Program-made: the position numbers and the translations under genes
Shown: one piece after another, positions 24,377-33,090 of the stretch
Layout: every line of letters begins with the position of its first letter
Position numbering within the stretch: the first letter of the stretch is position 1
DNA from: an uncultured Alphaproteobacteria bacterium
Lineage (GTDB): Bacteria; Pseudomonadota; Alphaproteobacteria; RF32; CAG-239
NCBI GenBank assembly: GCA_910577205.1
Contig: CAJTMA010000001.1
Location: forward strand, 186,001 to 250,000
DNA length: 64,000 nucleotides
Reading direction: 5' to 3'
The notes under the pieces: generated by a model
The model's input: the letters and a program-made list of their open reading frames with translations, nothing else
Told to the model about the DNA's origin: nothing
The model's database searches: none

Positions 24377-24880
24377 TTAGGTCTTCACAATGTAGTCAAG
24401 CAAGTCTTTGACTGTGCCGTCATTGGCAATGTCCGGCGGCGTTGAGAAGCCGAATGCCTGTTCAAGCCAAATCAGGGTGGTGATGTAAGATTTGGGCTGA
24501 TGGGCGCAAACCGGCAAGGTCAGAGAGTAGATTGGCGCTTGTTCATTGATGTTTTCAACCGGGCATTCCAGCAAATCTGCCAGATAGCTTTTAATGGTGT
24601 TACGGCTGGCGCGGGGTTGCAAAATGTCTGCACGAAGGTAGGCTGCTTTGGTGGCAGAAGAGCTTAACAAGTCGGCAATCATTCCAACCGGAACGTCATT
24701 CCAGCGCCAAGCATAGTTGCTTTTGGGGCTGAATTCGACACGTCCGCAATTTTCCATAATGGTTTTAAGGATTGACTTGAAGTAGTTTACTTCAATTTTT
24801 CCTTCACTCAGTTTAAGATTCTCAATGTTTTTTAACTGGGTTTTGCGTTGAAAAACACCCAAGATTTTTCCGTAGTTCAT
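24377..24880 (-). CDS. Hypothetical protein with ACP-like C-terminus
   Basis: 167 residues. The N-terminal half is basic (GVFQRKTQLKNIENLKLSEG). The C-terminal 40 residues, TTLIWLEQAFGFSTPPDI then GTVKDLLDYIV, resemble helices II-IV of acyl carrier proteins (ELVMALEEEFG...TVGDLIDYI). The expected DSL phosphopantetheine Ser position holds Pro, and the nearest Ser is two residues away (PKSYI), so it may be a non-carrier relative. Unknown function; it stands alone with its own terminator. Confidence 0.65.
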   Translation of the reverse strand: MNYGKILGVFQRKTQLKNIENLKLSEGKIEVNYFKSILKTIMENCGRVEFSPKSNYAWRWNDVPVGMIADLLSSSATKAAYLRADILQPRASRNTIKSYLADLLECPVENINEQAPIYSLTLPVCAHQPKSYITTLIWLEQAFGFSTPPDIANDGTVKDLLDYIVKT

Positions 24881-24961
24881 AATGGTAAGAATTAAAAATA
24901 AAATTTATGAAATGTCATATACACCATTTCAACAAATAAATCAACAAAAAATTGACAAAAC

Positions 24962-25813
24962 CTAAATTAAGTCGGCTAAGGCTAAAAATTGCTGCGGAGT
25001 AAGCTCTTCAGCCCGGGCGGTTAACGGGATGTTTAGCTCTTGGCATTTGGCTTCTAAATTCGCGACAGATTTCAAACTCTGGCGAATCATTTTCCGGCGT
25101 TGTCCAAAGGCCAAGGTCGTTAATTTTTCGACTTTGCTGATTTGCTGCGGTGTTAATGTTTGCGGCAAAGGACGAAACAGCAAGACTGAAGACCAGATTT
25201 TAGGTGCTGGCGTAAAGCAATTGGGGTTGAGGTCCAGCAGATGGTCAATTTGGCATTGCAGTTGGCTTAAAACGGAAATTCGCCCGTAATCTTTTGTTCT
25301 GACCGGTGCCATAATGCGTTCGGCGACTTCTTTTTGGAACATTAAAGTCAGAGAGTTGTATGCCGTAATGTTTTTTAACCAGCCGATTAGCAGGGGCACA
25401 GAAATATTGTATGGCAGATTGCTGATGATATGACGCGGTTCGGCAATGAGTTCTGCAACGTTAGTCTGCATGGCATCGCCATTGATGATTTGTAGCCTGT
25501 CGCCGGTTTTTTCACGAATCTCGTTCATGATGGCGATGCAGCGTTCATCCATTTCAATAACGGTCAAACTGTCTGGTTCGGCACTTAAAGCTGCCCGGGT
25601 TAAGCCTCCGGGGCCTGGGCCGATTTCGCAGAGATTGCTGCCTGAAAAATCTTTCAGATTTTGGCGCTGTAAAGATAACTGGATGATTTTATCGGTGATG
25701 TTCTTATCCAGCAAAAAATTCTGCCCCAAGGCTTTTTTAGCCAACAAGCCATGGGAATCGACAGTCAGGCGTAAAGACGGCAGCGCCGCTATTTTTTCAG
25801 ACAGTGCAGACAT
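24962..25813 (-). CDS. rsmA: 16S rRNA dimethyladenosine transferase RsmA (KsgA)
   Basis: 283 residues. KKALGQNFLLDKNITDKI is the family N-terminus; CEIGPGPGGLTRAAL is the AdoMet site; NLPYNISVPLL carries the NLPYN catalytic motif; FTPAPKIWSSVL and AFGQRRKMIRQSLK are in the C-terminal domain. It dimethylates A1518 and A1519 of 16S rRNA. Its ATG directly abuts the surA stop. The pdxA gene that commonly lies between surA and rsmA is missing. Confidence 0.97.
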   Translation of the reverse strand: MSALSEKIAALPSLRLTVDSHGLLAKKALGQNFLLDKNITDKIIQLSLQRQNLKDFSGSNLCEIGPGPGGLTRAALSAEPDSLTVIEMDERCIAIMNEIREKTGDRLQIINGDAMQTNVAELIAEPRHIISNLPYNISVPLLIGWLKNITAYNSLTLMFQKEVAERIMAPVRTKDYGRISVLSQLQCQIDHLLDLNPNCFTPAPKIWSSVLLFRPLPQTLTPQQISKVEKLTTLAFGQRRKMIRQSLKSVANLEAKCQELNIPLTARAEELTPQQFLALADLI

Positions 25814-26872
25814 TTAGTTACGCAGCTCTATGACGGCACGTTGGCGGACATTGTGCAGGTGTTTGGCTGAAACTTCTTCCAAGCGTTTGTTTTCCATAAA
25901 CTGCCTCATTTCTTTTTTGGTCGGCAGTTTAGGTTTGTCCCGTTGAGGATCATAAATTTGCGCAAGTTTCAAAATGTGAAAATCATCGCCAATTTGAATT
26001 GGGTCAGAAATTTCTCCTTCTTTCATTGAAAGAACTTTCTTATCCAGTTGTGCCGTTAATTGCCCCTGGTTTAACCAACCAAGATTACCGCCGTTGGAGG
26101 CACTCGGGCTTTCTGAAAATTGAGCAGCATAGAGTTCAAAACGCGGGTCGCGGCGCAGGTTGGCAACCAAGTCACCGAGATTTTTGGCATTTGCTTTCTT
26201 GATGACGATTTCAGAAACCATATATTTGGGTGTAGACATATCTTTGGCAGATTGGTTGATACCTTCTTCAACTTCAGCATCGGTAATTACGCCATCGGAC
26301 ATCATTTGTTTTCGGACAACGCGAATCCATGCAATATCAGATTTCATTTGTTCGCGGAAAACATCCATGCTGACGCCGTGTTTGGCCAGAGTGGATTTTA
26401 ATTTTCCGGCAGGAATATTATTGCTTTGTTCAAAATGGCGTACGGAAGCGTCAATGTCTTTTTCGGTGATTTCAATCCCTTGGCGTTTGGCTTCCTGTAA
26501 TTTCAGCTTTTCATCAATGGCCGATTGGATGACTTTGGCTATAATCATTTTTTTAGTTTCGGCATTAAAGGGAATACGGGTGCTCATGACAAACGCTTTG
26601 GCACGGTTTTCAATGTCAGTAGAGGATAGCAGTTCGCCATTTACAACAGCGATAATTTTGACATTGCCGGAATTATAAATGCGTACCGGTTCATTTGCCG
26701 GCTGTTTGGGTTGAGGAGCAGCCTGCGGTTCTGTTTCTGCAGCCGTTTCAGAAGACTGGAAAACAACAGAGCGTTCGCCGCCATCTTCGTTTGCCGGTGC
26801 TTCGGAGGCAAATTGTGCAGCTGCCGGGGCGGCCAAAGCCAGACTTAAAATCAAAAACAGAAATCTTGTCAT
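25814..26872 (-). CDS. surA: Periplasmic chaperone / peptidyl-prolyl isomerase SurA
   Basis: 352 residues. Signal peptide to about residue 19 (LALAAPAAAQ). The SurA N-terminal chaperone domain follows (VKIIAVVNGELLSSTDIENR), then a single parvulin domain at about 205-310 with YMVSEIVIKK, SESPSASNGGNLGWLNQGQL and ISDPIQIGDDFHILKL. Enterobacterial SurA has two parvulin domains; one is common in alphaproteobacteria. It folds outer-membrane proteins such as LptD, which lies immediately upstream in the same operon. Confidence 0.93.
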   Translation of the reverse strand: MTRFLFLILSLALAAPAAAQFASEAPANEDGGERSVVFQSSETAAETEPQAAPQPKQPANEPVRIYNSGNVKIIAVVNGELLSSTDIENRAKAFVMSTRIPFNAETKKMIIAKVIQSAIDEKLKLQEAKRQGIEITEKDIDASVRHFEQSNNIPAGKLKSTLAKHGVSMDVFREQMKSDIAWIRVVRKQMMSDGVITDAEVEEGINQSAKDMSTPKYMVSEIVIKKANAKNLGDLVANLRRDPRFELYAAQFSESPSASNGGNLGWLNQGQLTAQLDKKVLSMKEGEISDPIQIGDDFHILKLAQIYDPQRDKPKLPTKKEMRQFMENKRLEEVSAKHLHNVRQRAVIELRN

Positions 26873-26890
26873 TTATTCTCTCCCAATGTG

Positions 26891-29164
26891 TTATTTGGAA
26901 CCGACGCCGCCCAATGTTTTGAGGTAAAGCGATACGGTAAACTCGTAGTCGTTTTCGTCTTCAGGGTCAGTCGAATCGTAGCGGTGGATGTTGCCGATAA
27001 CCTTTAGGCATTCATCTTCATAAGTCAATGCGCCGCCGTGTTCAAGCGAGCCGCCGCCTTTCGTCAGATCCTGGCGGTTATAGACGCTGATGCTCCAATC
27101 TCTGGTAAGTCTGGCAGCGAGAGCGGTGTAAAGTTCTTTACGTTCACCGATGTTTTCAGCGCGGGTGGCTTCATTTCCCTGCAGATAGATATATGATACA
27201 TAAGCATTCAATATCTCCGGTCCAATACGGGCAGATAATTCGCTGTATTTCATATCCAGGTCATCTTTATCCAGACGGAAGCGGTAGTTCATGTCCAGAT
27301 AGCGGTTCGGATTGGCATAAATACGTCCGACATAGTCACTGAAGCGTTTGTTATAATCGCTGGGGGCAAAGCTTTCGTCTTCGCTGAATTTGTAGCTTTG
27401 AGCAATAAAGGCCTGGGTGCGGCCGATGACTGTTCCGTATGAGTTCCAGTTAATTCCGTAGCTGATGCGGCTGCCGGTATCATTGCGGTCATAGCCGGCA
27501 TAGCGGTCAATATCCAAAACGTTTGTGTCGTCCAGTTCGGCGTATTGGCTGTCTTCGTTAGGAATTTTATTGATTTTGTTTCCGGCTTTGGGCGCGGCAA
27601 CAGCAACAACAACAGGCTCTACAATGTGGCGGGAGGTATCAGTGGCGCGAACAAAAGGCATTTTCCATTCCAAGCCCAACTGCGGGAATACGCGGCCGAC
27701 TTCTCCGGTAAATTTTTTATTGTCGGGGTTGGTATAGTTATCAACGTAATAAGCGTCGGACTTAACGGATGCAACCATGCGGTATTTTTCGCCGTATGGG
27801 CTGGTATAAGGCAGATTCCATGAGTTTATCATTGACATCCGCTGGGCGCTGACATCCTGGTCGCGCAAGATGGATGCGAAATCAAAGGTGTTTTTGAAGT
27901 AAGCCCCATAAGCGCCGGGATCGCTGACATTTTCATAACTAATCAGCGGCAAAGCATAGGGTTTGTCGTATTTCCGGCGGCGGAATTCCTGAACATCCAA
28001 AACTCTTAAATCGTAACTAATCAGTTTGTAATAATAAGCTTCAACAGCCGCGTAATTACGATTGTCAAAGCCTTGAAGTTTGGCACTGGATGTCAGCCAG
28101 GCATCTTCTTTTTTGGGCAGAGATAAGTCTTTCAGATACATTGAATCTGAAACATAGTTAAGGTCTAAATCCGAAACCCAATAATCGTTAAGTTCATAGC
28201 GGGATTTAACATATAAATTTCCGCGGGTTTCTTCTTTATCATTATCCCGCATGACAGAACCCTGTGTATGCAGGTAACCCCTGTCAAAATAACGGCGGTA
28301 ATCGGCATCGGCAATGACGCCTCTTTTGGCGCTGATAATCGGAGATATGGTCAAATCTTCATGCGGCGAAATATTCCAGAAGTACTTGGGCTGCAAATAG
28401 CCGTCCAAATAGCTGCTGGAACCAAAACCGGGAATCATAAAACCGCTGCGGCGTTTTACTTCCGGGTCCGGATGCGATAAAAACGGCGTGTAAAAGACCG
28501 GAATCCCTTTAATTTCAAGAGTGGCATCCTTGTAGTAAACGTTTTGGCTTTCCGCGTCATGTTTAATTTTGCGGGCTTTCAGCTGCCATAAAGGGTTAGG
28601 ATTGGCGGTGCAAACATCACAAGGCGAATAAACAGCATTGTTCATTATTTTGTTTTTATTCGACATTGTGCGAACACGGCGAGCCGCAATTCGACTTTCA
28701 TCTTTCATGATGATTTTGATGTTTTCCATTTCGCCCTGTGACATTTGGTTGCTCAGGACGACGTAATCAGAAAACAGTACGTTGTTTTCGGCATCAATCA
28801 TGCGGACATTGCCGACTGCGGTGACAATGTCATCTTTTTGGTTATAGATAACTTTATCAGCGTTAAGCGTTAAGCCTTCGCGAATGATATTGACATCGCC
28901 GATAGCCGTAATGGTTTCCAGTTCTCGGTTGTTTTCCATTTCATTGGCGCTGAAATAAATTTCTTTACTTTCGCGTTTAATCGGCAGGGGTGTCATAAAG
29001 CCGGTGATATTGGGGTTCTGTTCCAATTCACCAAAAGGTTTGGGCGAAACTTTGCTGACTTTTGTTCCGGCAACAACTTCCGGCAATTCAGCGGCGCGAA
29101 CAGTAGATGTACCGATTATGCTTCCGGCCAAAAGCGAAATCAGGAGAAGACTGCGGTTAGACAT
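26891..29164 (-). CDS. lptD: LPS-assembly outer-membrane protein LptD
   Basis: 757 residues from the ATG at 29164 (MSNRSLLLISLLAGSI), which overlaps the lptF stop by 8 bp; a start further upstream would lie inside lptF. Signal peptide, then an OstA/LptA-like beta-jellyroll (DVNIIREGLTLNADKVIYNQ, KDDIVTAVGNVRMIDAENN), then the plug and beta-barrel (KYFWNISPHEDLTISPII, RSGFMIPGFGSSS). It takes LPS from the periplasmic bridge and inserts it in the outer leaflet. Few cysteines remain (two in SPCDVCTANP). Confidence 0.94.
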   Translation of the reverse strand: MSNRSLLLISLLAGSIIGTSTVRAAELPEVVAGTKVSKVSPKPFGELEQNPNITGFMTPLPIKRESKEIYFSANEMENNRELETITAIGDVNIIREGLTLNADKVIYNQKDDIVTAVGNVRMIDAENNVLFSDYVVLSNQMSQGEMENIKIIMKDESRIAARRVRTMSNKNKIMNNAVYSPCDVCTANPNPLWQLKARKIKHDAESQNVYYKDATLEIKGIPVFYTPFLSHPDPEVKRRSGFMIPGFGSSSYLDGYLQPKYFWNISPHEDLTISPIISAKRGVIADADYRRYFDRGYLHTQGSVMRDNDKEETRGNLYVKSRYELNDYWVSDLDLNYVSDSMYLKDLSLPKKEDAWLTSSAKLQGFDNRNYAAVEAYYYKLISYDLRVLDVQEFRRRKYDKPYALPLISYENVSDPGAYGAYFKNTFDFASILRDQDVSAQRMSMINSWNLPYTSPYGEKYRMVASVKSDAYYVDNYTNPDNKKFTGEVGRVFPQLGLEWKMPFVRATDTSRHIVEPVVVAVAAPKAGNKINKIPNEDSQYAELDDTNVLDIDRYAGYDRNDTGSRISYGINWNSYGTVIGRTQAFIAQSYKFSEDESFAPSDYNKRFSDYVGRIYANPNRYLDMNYRFRLDKDDLDMKYSELSARIGPEILNAYVSYIYLQGNEATRAENIGERKELYTALAARLTRDWSISVYNRQDLTKGGGSLEHGGALTYEDECLKVIGNIHRYDSTDPEDENDYEFTVSLYLKTLGGVGSK

Positions 29165-30284
29165 TAGGCAGATCTCCGGGAGTACGGCGGCGGACAAGCA
29201 TTGCCGGATTGTAAAACAACAGCAACCATATGCAGGCAGCCAAAGGCAGTAAAAAGTTCAAATACATCAAAGGCAGCAGATAGAGATATTTTGCCGCCAG
29301 GTTTCCAAAAATTAAATCGCCGGCTTGGACAGCAACCATGGATATAATCGAAACAGAAATAATTTTATTTTGGCCGCGGCGGTTGAAGTTGCCCACCAAT
29401 AGCCCGGTGCAGGCCATTAAGGCAAAAATCAGGTTATATAACGGGGTGAGAATCCTTTTATTGCCCTCAACGATATAACGATTGACTTCTGCCGGGGTAA
29501 GGCTTTTATCGCTGCGGGCGTTTAATAATTGCCACAGGTTTTTCTCGCGAGCGCCTGTTTCTTTTGATTTTGTGGGGTTTTGTCCTTCAAAATCAACGGA
29601 ATAACGGTCAAATGATAAGGATGAAAATTGTCCGTTTTCCTTATTAATTTCCTGACGGACACCGTTAACCATAATCAGCCGCGGCGCTTTGTCTGTGTAG
29701 ACAATGCGGCCTTTTTGGGCGGAGATGGTTGTTTTGTTTTTGGGGTTGCGTTCATCATTGACCAAGATGCCGGAAACAGAACCATCTTTTTCATGTGACG
29801 TGATGAAAACCGTCAGATTATATTGCAGGGAAGTGAATTCGCCCTCGCGGAACATGAGGTGTGAAACATCATTTTTAACCTGCCATTCCAGCTCGTTAAA
29901 TGCTCTTTCGGCCGCCGGAATAACGACATTGTTGACGTAGATGTTAAAGAAAGACATAAACAGCCCGACATAAAGCGCCGCTTTAGCGCTTGCCCAGGGG
30001 CTGATGCCCGCAGCTTTCATGACAACCAGTTCGCGGTCAGAGAGCATCCGGTTGTAGACAAACAATGTGGCAACAAACAAGGAAATCGGGGACAGAATCA
30101 CAAAAATCCGCGGCATGAGCAGCGATGTCATTTTGACAAACAAAATCACCGGCAACCCTTTATTGGTAACCAGTTCGACGAAACGCAAAGACTGGGTCAG
30201 CCAAATGACAGACATCAATGAGAATGTCACCAGCAAAAAACCAATCATGATTTGTTTGACTATGTATTTATTTAGTTTTTTCAT
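29157..30284 (-). CDS. lptF: LPS export permease LptF
   Basis: 375 residues of the YjgP/YjgQ family. TM1 and the conserved WLTQSLRFVELVTNKGL with the following segment SDRELVVMKAAGISPW are the LptF signature. A periplasmic jellyroll domain (about 130-260) follows, then three C-terminal helices. With LptG and LptB2 it extracts LPS from the inner membrane. LptG, normally the next gene, is absent here and its end appears at 63845-64000. This gene starts the lptF-lptD-surA-rsmA operon. Confidence 0.92.
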   Translation of the reverse strand: MKKLNKYIVKQIMIGFLLVTFSLMSVIWLTQSLRFVELVTNKGLPVILFVKMTSLLMPRIFVILSPISLFVATLFVYNRMLSDRELVVMKAAGISPWASAKAALYVGLFMSFFNIYVNNVVIPAAERAFNELEWQVKNDVSHLMFREGEFTSLQYNLTVFITSHEKDGSVSGILVNDERNPKNKTTISAQKGRIVYTDKAPRLIMVNGVRQEINKENGQFSSLSFDRYSVDFEGQNPTKSKETGAREKNLWQLLNARSDKSLTPAEVNRYIVEGNKRILTPLYNLIFALMACTGLLVGNFNRRGQNKIISVSIISMVAVQAGDLIFGNLAAKYLYLLPLMYLNFLLPLAACIWLLLFYNPAMLVRRRTPGDLPNV

Positions 30285-30441
30285 TAAAACACGTGTTTGT
30301 TATAACGAGGCGATTATATCCAATTTTATCAGAAATAAAACCATTATTTTGCATATATGGCATAAAATAAGTGAAGATTTGGTAAGTAAAGGGGCAAAAT
30401 ATCGGAGATTGGCGATTTTCGTTGATGAAAATAACCGGGTT

Positions 30442-30684
30442 TTATTGGAAACGCTTAAATAATTTGCTGAGAAAGTCAAACGGATTAAAGCCGAGGGCAT
30501 CGGCAATTTCGAGAAATTCTATTAAGTCCAAGCGGCGGACGCCTTTTTCATATTTGGCGACATAGGGTTGAGATTGGTTAAGTTTTTCCGCCAGCAATGT
30601 TTGAGTAAAACCGGCGTGTTTGCGTTCCTCAATAAGCAGTTTTAGAAATATTTGGTATTCTTCTGTAAAAACTGATTTAGTCAT
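30442..30684 (-). CDS. XRE-family helix-turn-helix regulator
   Basis: 80 residues, essentially one helix-turn-helix domain: ERKHAGFTQTLLAEKLNQSQ, then PYVAKYEKGVRRLDLIEFLEIADALGF. The Tyr-Val-Ala-Lys-Tyr-Glu recognition-helix pattern is typical. A perfect ATACGA-AAA-TCGTAT palindrome lies 55 bp upstream and may be its operator. It is divergent from the toxin/immunity-like group at 31.0-32.3 kb. Confidence 0.85.
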   Translation of the reverse strand: MTKSVFTEEYQIFLKLLIEERKHAGFTQTLLAEKLNQSQPYVAKYEKGVRRLDLIEFLEIADALGFNPFDFLSKLFKRFQ

Positions 30685-31003
30685 GGTTTTAAAAATCCTA
30701 AGCTATCGTCAGGATTTAAATAATTCAGTCTGCAATTAATACGAAAATCGTATATTTCTAATATAAGATTTCTATCTCTCTATGGGTGTTGTCATATATA
30801 ATATAATTTTTTAAGTTGTAAATGCTTTTTATGATTAAAGATGGTTTTGATTTGTTTGGGTTTCTTAAAAGTTGATGATTTTTTTGTTTTTTAGTTTTGT
30901 TTATTTTGTATTTATTATTTGATGTAGGAAAAAAGTCTTGATATTTTAGAATTTTTGTGGTAGTGTCTGATTTATTCAGTTACAAGTTTAGAAAGGGCAG
31001 CAT
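30685..31003. other. AT-rich divergent control region
   Basis: About 320 bp of strongly AT-rich DNA between the XRE gene and the toxin-like frame. It contains the candidate operator and long T tracts (for example 30870-30900). No gene is seen. An ATG at 31005 with GAAAGG upstream opens only ATG-GGG-GAT-stop. Confidence 0.5.
30739..30753. promoter_or_regulatory. Candidate operator palindrome upstream of XRE gene
   Basis: ATACGAAAATCGTAT has perfect 6-bp arms around a 3-bp spacer, suited to a dimeric helix-turn-helix protein such as the adjacent regulator. Confidence 0.45.
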
Positions 31004-31069
31004 TATGGGGGATTAAATCAATCAGCAGAAAAGACTTCTGTAACGGGAGATTTTACACGTCGGAACTTA

Positions 31070-31444
31070 TTGGAGGAATCAAAAGACGCCTGGGGTCAGG
31101 TGACTGGCGCCGTGGGGGATATGTATGGAAATTATTATGATATGAAGATTGACAATACTGAGAAAGCGGACGATTATTTTCATTGTAAGGCAAATTTTGA
31201 AGCTGCACAAAGAGGTAAATGGGGAGAAAAAACAGCAGAATATCTTGGTGATGCAAAAGAAAGGACTGATTATTTTAAAAACAGAATTTATCGAGGGTTG
31301 TCAGCTCAAGAATCTTATGTTGATTATTTGCACGATAAAGATGTTAATGCGCAAGGAAGATTTCAGGCTAAAACAGGTTTGTATAAGAATTCAAGAGATG
31401 GGTGCAACTATTTGCGGGTTAACGGAATAAATGAAAGATACTGA
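31070..31444 (+). CDS. Rhs-tip-like toxin domain, orphan and lacking a normal start
   Basis: The frame is open from 30992 but has no ATG; the only candidate start is a TTG at 31070 (124 residues). The ATG at 31005, which has a ribosome site, is one base out of frame and stops after three codons, so a single-base frameshift may separate start and body. The core YFHCKANFEAAQRGKWGE, then LGDAKERTDYF, GRFQAKTGLY and CNYLRVNGINERY matches a C-terminal tip domain I know from Rhs/polymorphic toxins (pattern YFHCKANxEAxxRG..GE...D..E...GR......C...RP.G). It overlaps the next gene by 14 bp. It could be a silenced toxin cassette, a displaced tip, or a small effector. Activity unknown. Confidence 0.5.
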   Translation: MEESKDAWGQVTGAVGDMYGNYYDMKIDNTEKADDYFHCKANFEAAQRGKWGEKTAEYLGDAKERTDYFKNRIYRGLSAQESYVDYLHDKDVNAQGRFQAKTGLYKNSRDGCNYLRVNGINERY

Positions 31445-31859
31445 TTTTATAATTAATCTATTAAAATCAACGGTCAGGTTTATTTATGTATTGAGCTTGA
31501 TGGTAGCTGCGCTTGGGGGCTTTATTATCGTATGTGTTTTTATCAAAAATCCTTATTTTTTGGCAGTGGATACCTGTATTGATGCGGGAAATGTTTGGGA
31601 TGACGATGAAAAACGTTGTCGAGATGATTGTTTGAAATGGAATAGAGATTATGGTTGTATTCAAATAACGGAAGAGCAACGAATGCTGTTTTCTGTGAAT
31701 AAACGTATTTCGGAAGCTGTTTATAAGGATATTTGTTTGAGTAATCAAAAAGCATGGAATAACGATAAAGGCGATTGTGATTTTTATTTTGTGTCGGCTG
31801 ATTGCGGAAAATTAAGCGGAAGTTGGAAGTATCCGGATAGCTGTTTGACGGAGGATTAA
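31431..31859 (+). CDS. Membrane-anchored cysteine-rich protein, possible immunity protein (copy 1)
   Basis: 142 residues. One transmembrane helix (about 14-37, FIYVLSLMVAALGGFIIVCV) is followed by a cysteine-rich domain outside the membrane: CIDAGNVWDDDEKRCRDDCL, WNRDYGCI, GDCDFYF and SGSWKYPDSC. It is clearly paralogous to the next gene. It starts within the toxin-like frame and ends overlapping the next ATG (TAATG), so the three form one transcript. Small membrane proteins directly after a toxin tip often are immunity proteins; that is inference from position. Confidence 0.7.
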   Translation: MKDTDFIINLLKSTVRFIYVLSLMVAALGGFIIVCVFIKNPYFLAVDTCIDAGNVWDDDEKRCRDDCLKWNRDYGCIQITEEQRMLFSVNKRISEAVYKDICLSNQKAWNNDKGDCDFYFVSADCGKLSGSWKYPDSCLTED

Positions 31860-32272
31860 TGAACAAGTTTTTTGACGTTTTGAAACGTTTTTTATGGTTA
31901 ATTCTGACAACTCCGGCAATTATCTTTTTGATTGTATTTTTTTATATTACTTTTGATTCTGCCGGGAATTGTGCTGAAGACGGGAAGGTTTGGGATTATA
32001 ATGAAAAACGCTGTCGGGATGATTGTTTGGCGTGGAATGAGGTCAACGGCTGTATTTACATGGATGAGGAATACAGAAAATTGTTCATGGCTTGTGCAGA
32101 TAAAACGGCAGATTGTGACCGAGAAAAATTAGATTTGTTTGATAAAGAGCTTTGCAAAAAATATAATGCGCCTTTAAATTTGGATTATGGATATTGTGAT
32201 TTTAGGTTTGAAGCAAAAGATTGTTTTAAGCTGAAAGGTAACTGGAAGTATCCGGAGATTTGTTATCAGTAA
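31859..32272 (+). CDS. Membrane-anchored cysteine-rich protein, possible immunity protein (copy 2)
   Basis: 137 residues. Transmembrane helix at about 10-31 (FLWLILTTPAIIFLIVFFYI), then CAEDGKVWDYNEKRCRDDCL, WNEVNGCIY, GYCDFRF and GNWKYPEIC, aligned with copy 1 through the whole external domain. Cysteines are conserved in number and spacing, which suggests disulfides in the periplasm. Tandem duplicates of immunity-type genes are common next to swapped toxin tips. A strong terminator follows. Confidence 0.7.
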   Translation: MNKFFDVLKRFLWLILTTPAIIFLIVFFYITFDSAGNCAEDGKVWDYNEKRCRDDCLAWNEVNGCIYMDEEYRKLFMACADKTADCDREKLDLFDKELCKKYNAPLNLDYGYCDFRFEAKDCFKLKGNWKYPEICYQ

Positions 32273-32274
32273 AA

Positions 32275-32307
32275 AATACCCCTCTGAATTTATTTCAGAG
32301 GGGTATT
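32275..32307. terminator. Bidirectional terminator between toxin-like group and fabG
   Basis: The perfect 14-bp stem AATACCCCTCTGAA / TTCAGAGGGGTATT with a 5-nt loop separates convergent transcription units. Confidence 0.88.
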
Positions 32308-32325
32308 GTTAAATTGCCGGAGCAA

Positions 32326-33063
32326 TTAGATCATTGCCATACCGCCATTGATATTGATGGTTTGGCCGGTGATGTACTGAGCTTCGTCAGAAGCCAAGAA
32401 AGCAACAACGTTAGCAATATCCTGAGCTTCGCCGAGTTTTCCTTCAGGGATTTTAGCGAGCAAAGCAGCTTTAACATCATCAGGCAAAACATCGGTCATA
32501 GGGGTACGGATAAAGCCCGGTGCAATAGAGTTAACGGTAATGCCGCGAGAACCGACTTCCTGAGCCAGACATTTGTTCATGGCAATCATACCGGCTTTAG
32601 AAGCAGAGTAGTTGGCTTGTCCGGCGTTTCCGGTAACGCCAACTACAGAAGCAATACCGATGATACGGCCGAAACGGCGTTTCATCATGCCGCGAACGGC
32701 AGCTTTAGCCAATTTGAAACCGGCAGAAAGGTTAACGTCCAAAACCAGCTGCCATTCTTCATCGCTCATGCGGATAAAGAGGTTATCACGGGTTAAGCCG
32801 GCGTTGTTGACCAAAATGTCAATACGGCCGAGTTTTTCTTCAACTTGGGCAACCAGATTTTTAACATCTTCCGGGTTGGTGAGGTTGGCAGTGAAAACTT
32901 CTACGCGGTCACCGAGTTCGGCTTTTAATTTTTCCATCGGTTCTGCGCGCATATCGGTCAGAGCCAAAGTAGCGCCCTGTTTGTGCAGAGTGCGGGCAAT
33001 TTTATCGCCCAAGCCGCCAGCTGCGCCGGTGATGAGGGCTACTTTATCATGTAATTCAAACAT
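32326..33063 (-). CDS. fabG: 3-oxoacyl-[acyl-carrier-protein] reductase FabG
   Basis: 245 residues from the ATG at 33063 (MFELHDKVALITG), with AAGGAAC upstream. NADPH Rossmann motif TGAAGGLGDKIA; NNAGLTRDN; catalytic Ser and Tyr-x3-Lys in GIASVVGVTGNAGQ and NYSASKAG; C-terminal INGGMAMI. It reduces beta-ketoacyl-ACP in fatty acid elongation. It follows fabD by 27 bp. Confidence 0.96.
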   Translation of the reverse strand: MFELHDKVALITGAAGGLGDKIARTLHKQGATLALTDMRAEPMEKLKAELGDRVEVFTANLTNPEDVKNLVAQVEEKLGRIDILVNNAGLTRDNLFIRMSDEEWQLVLDVNLSAGFKLAKAAVRGMMKRRFGRIIGIASVVGVTGNAGQANYSASKAGMIAMNKCLAQEVGSRGITVNSIAPGFIRTPMTDVLPDDVKAALLAKIPEGKLGEAQDIANVVAFLASDEAQYITGQTININGGMAMI

Positions 33064-33090
33064 TAGTTTGTTCCTTTTGTTATACAAGTT

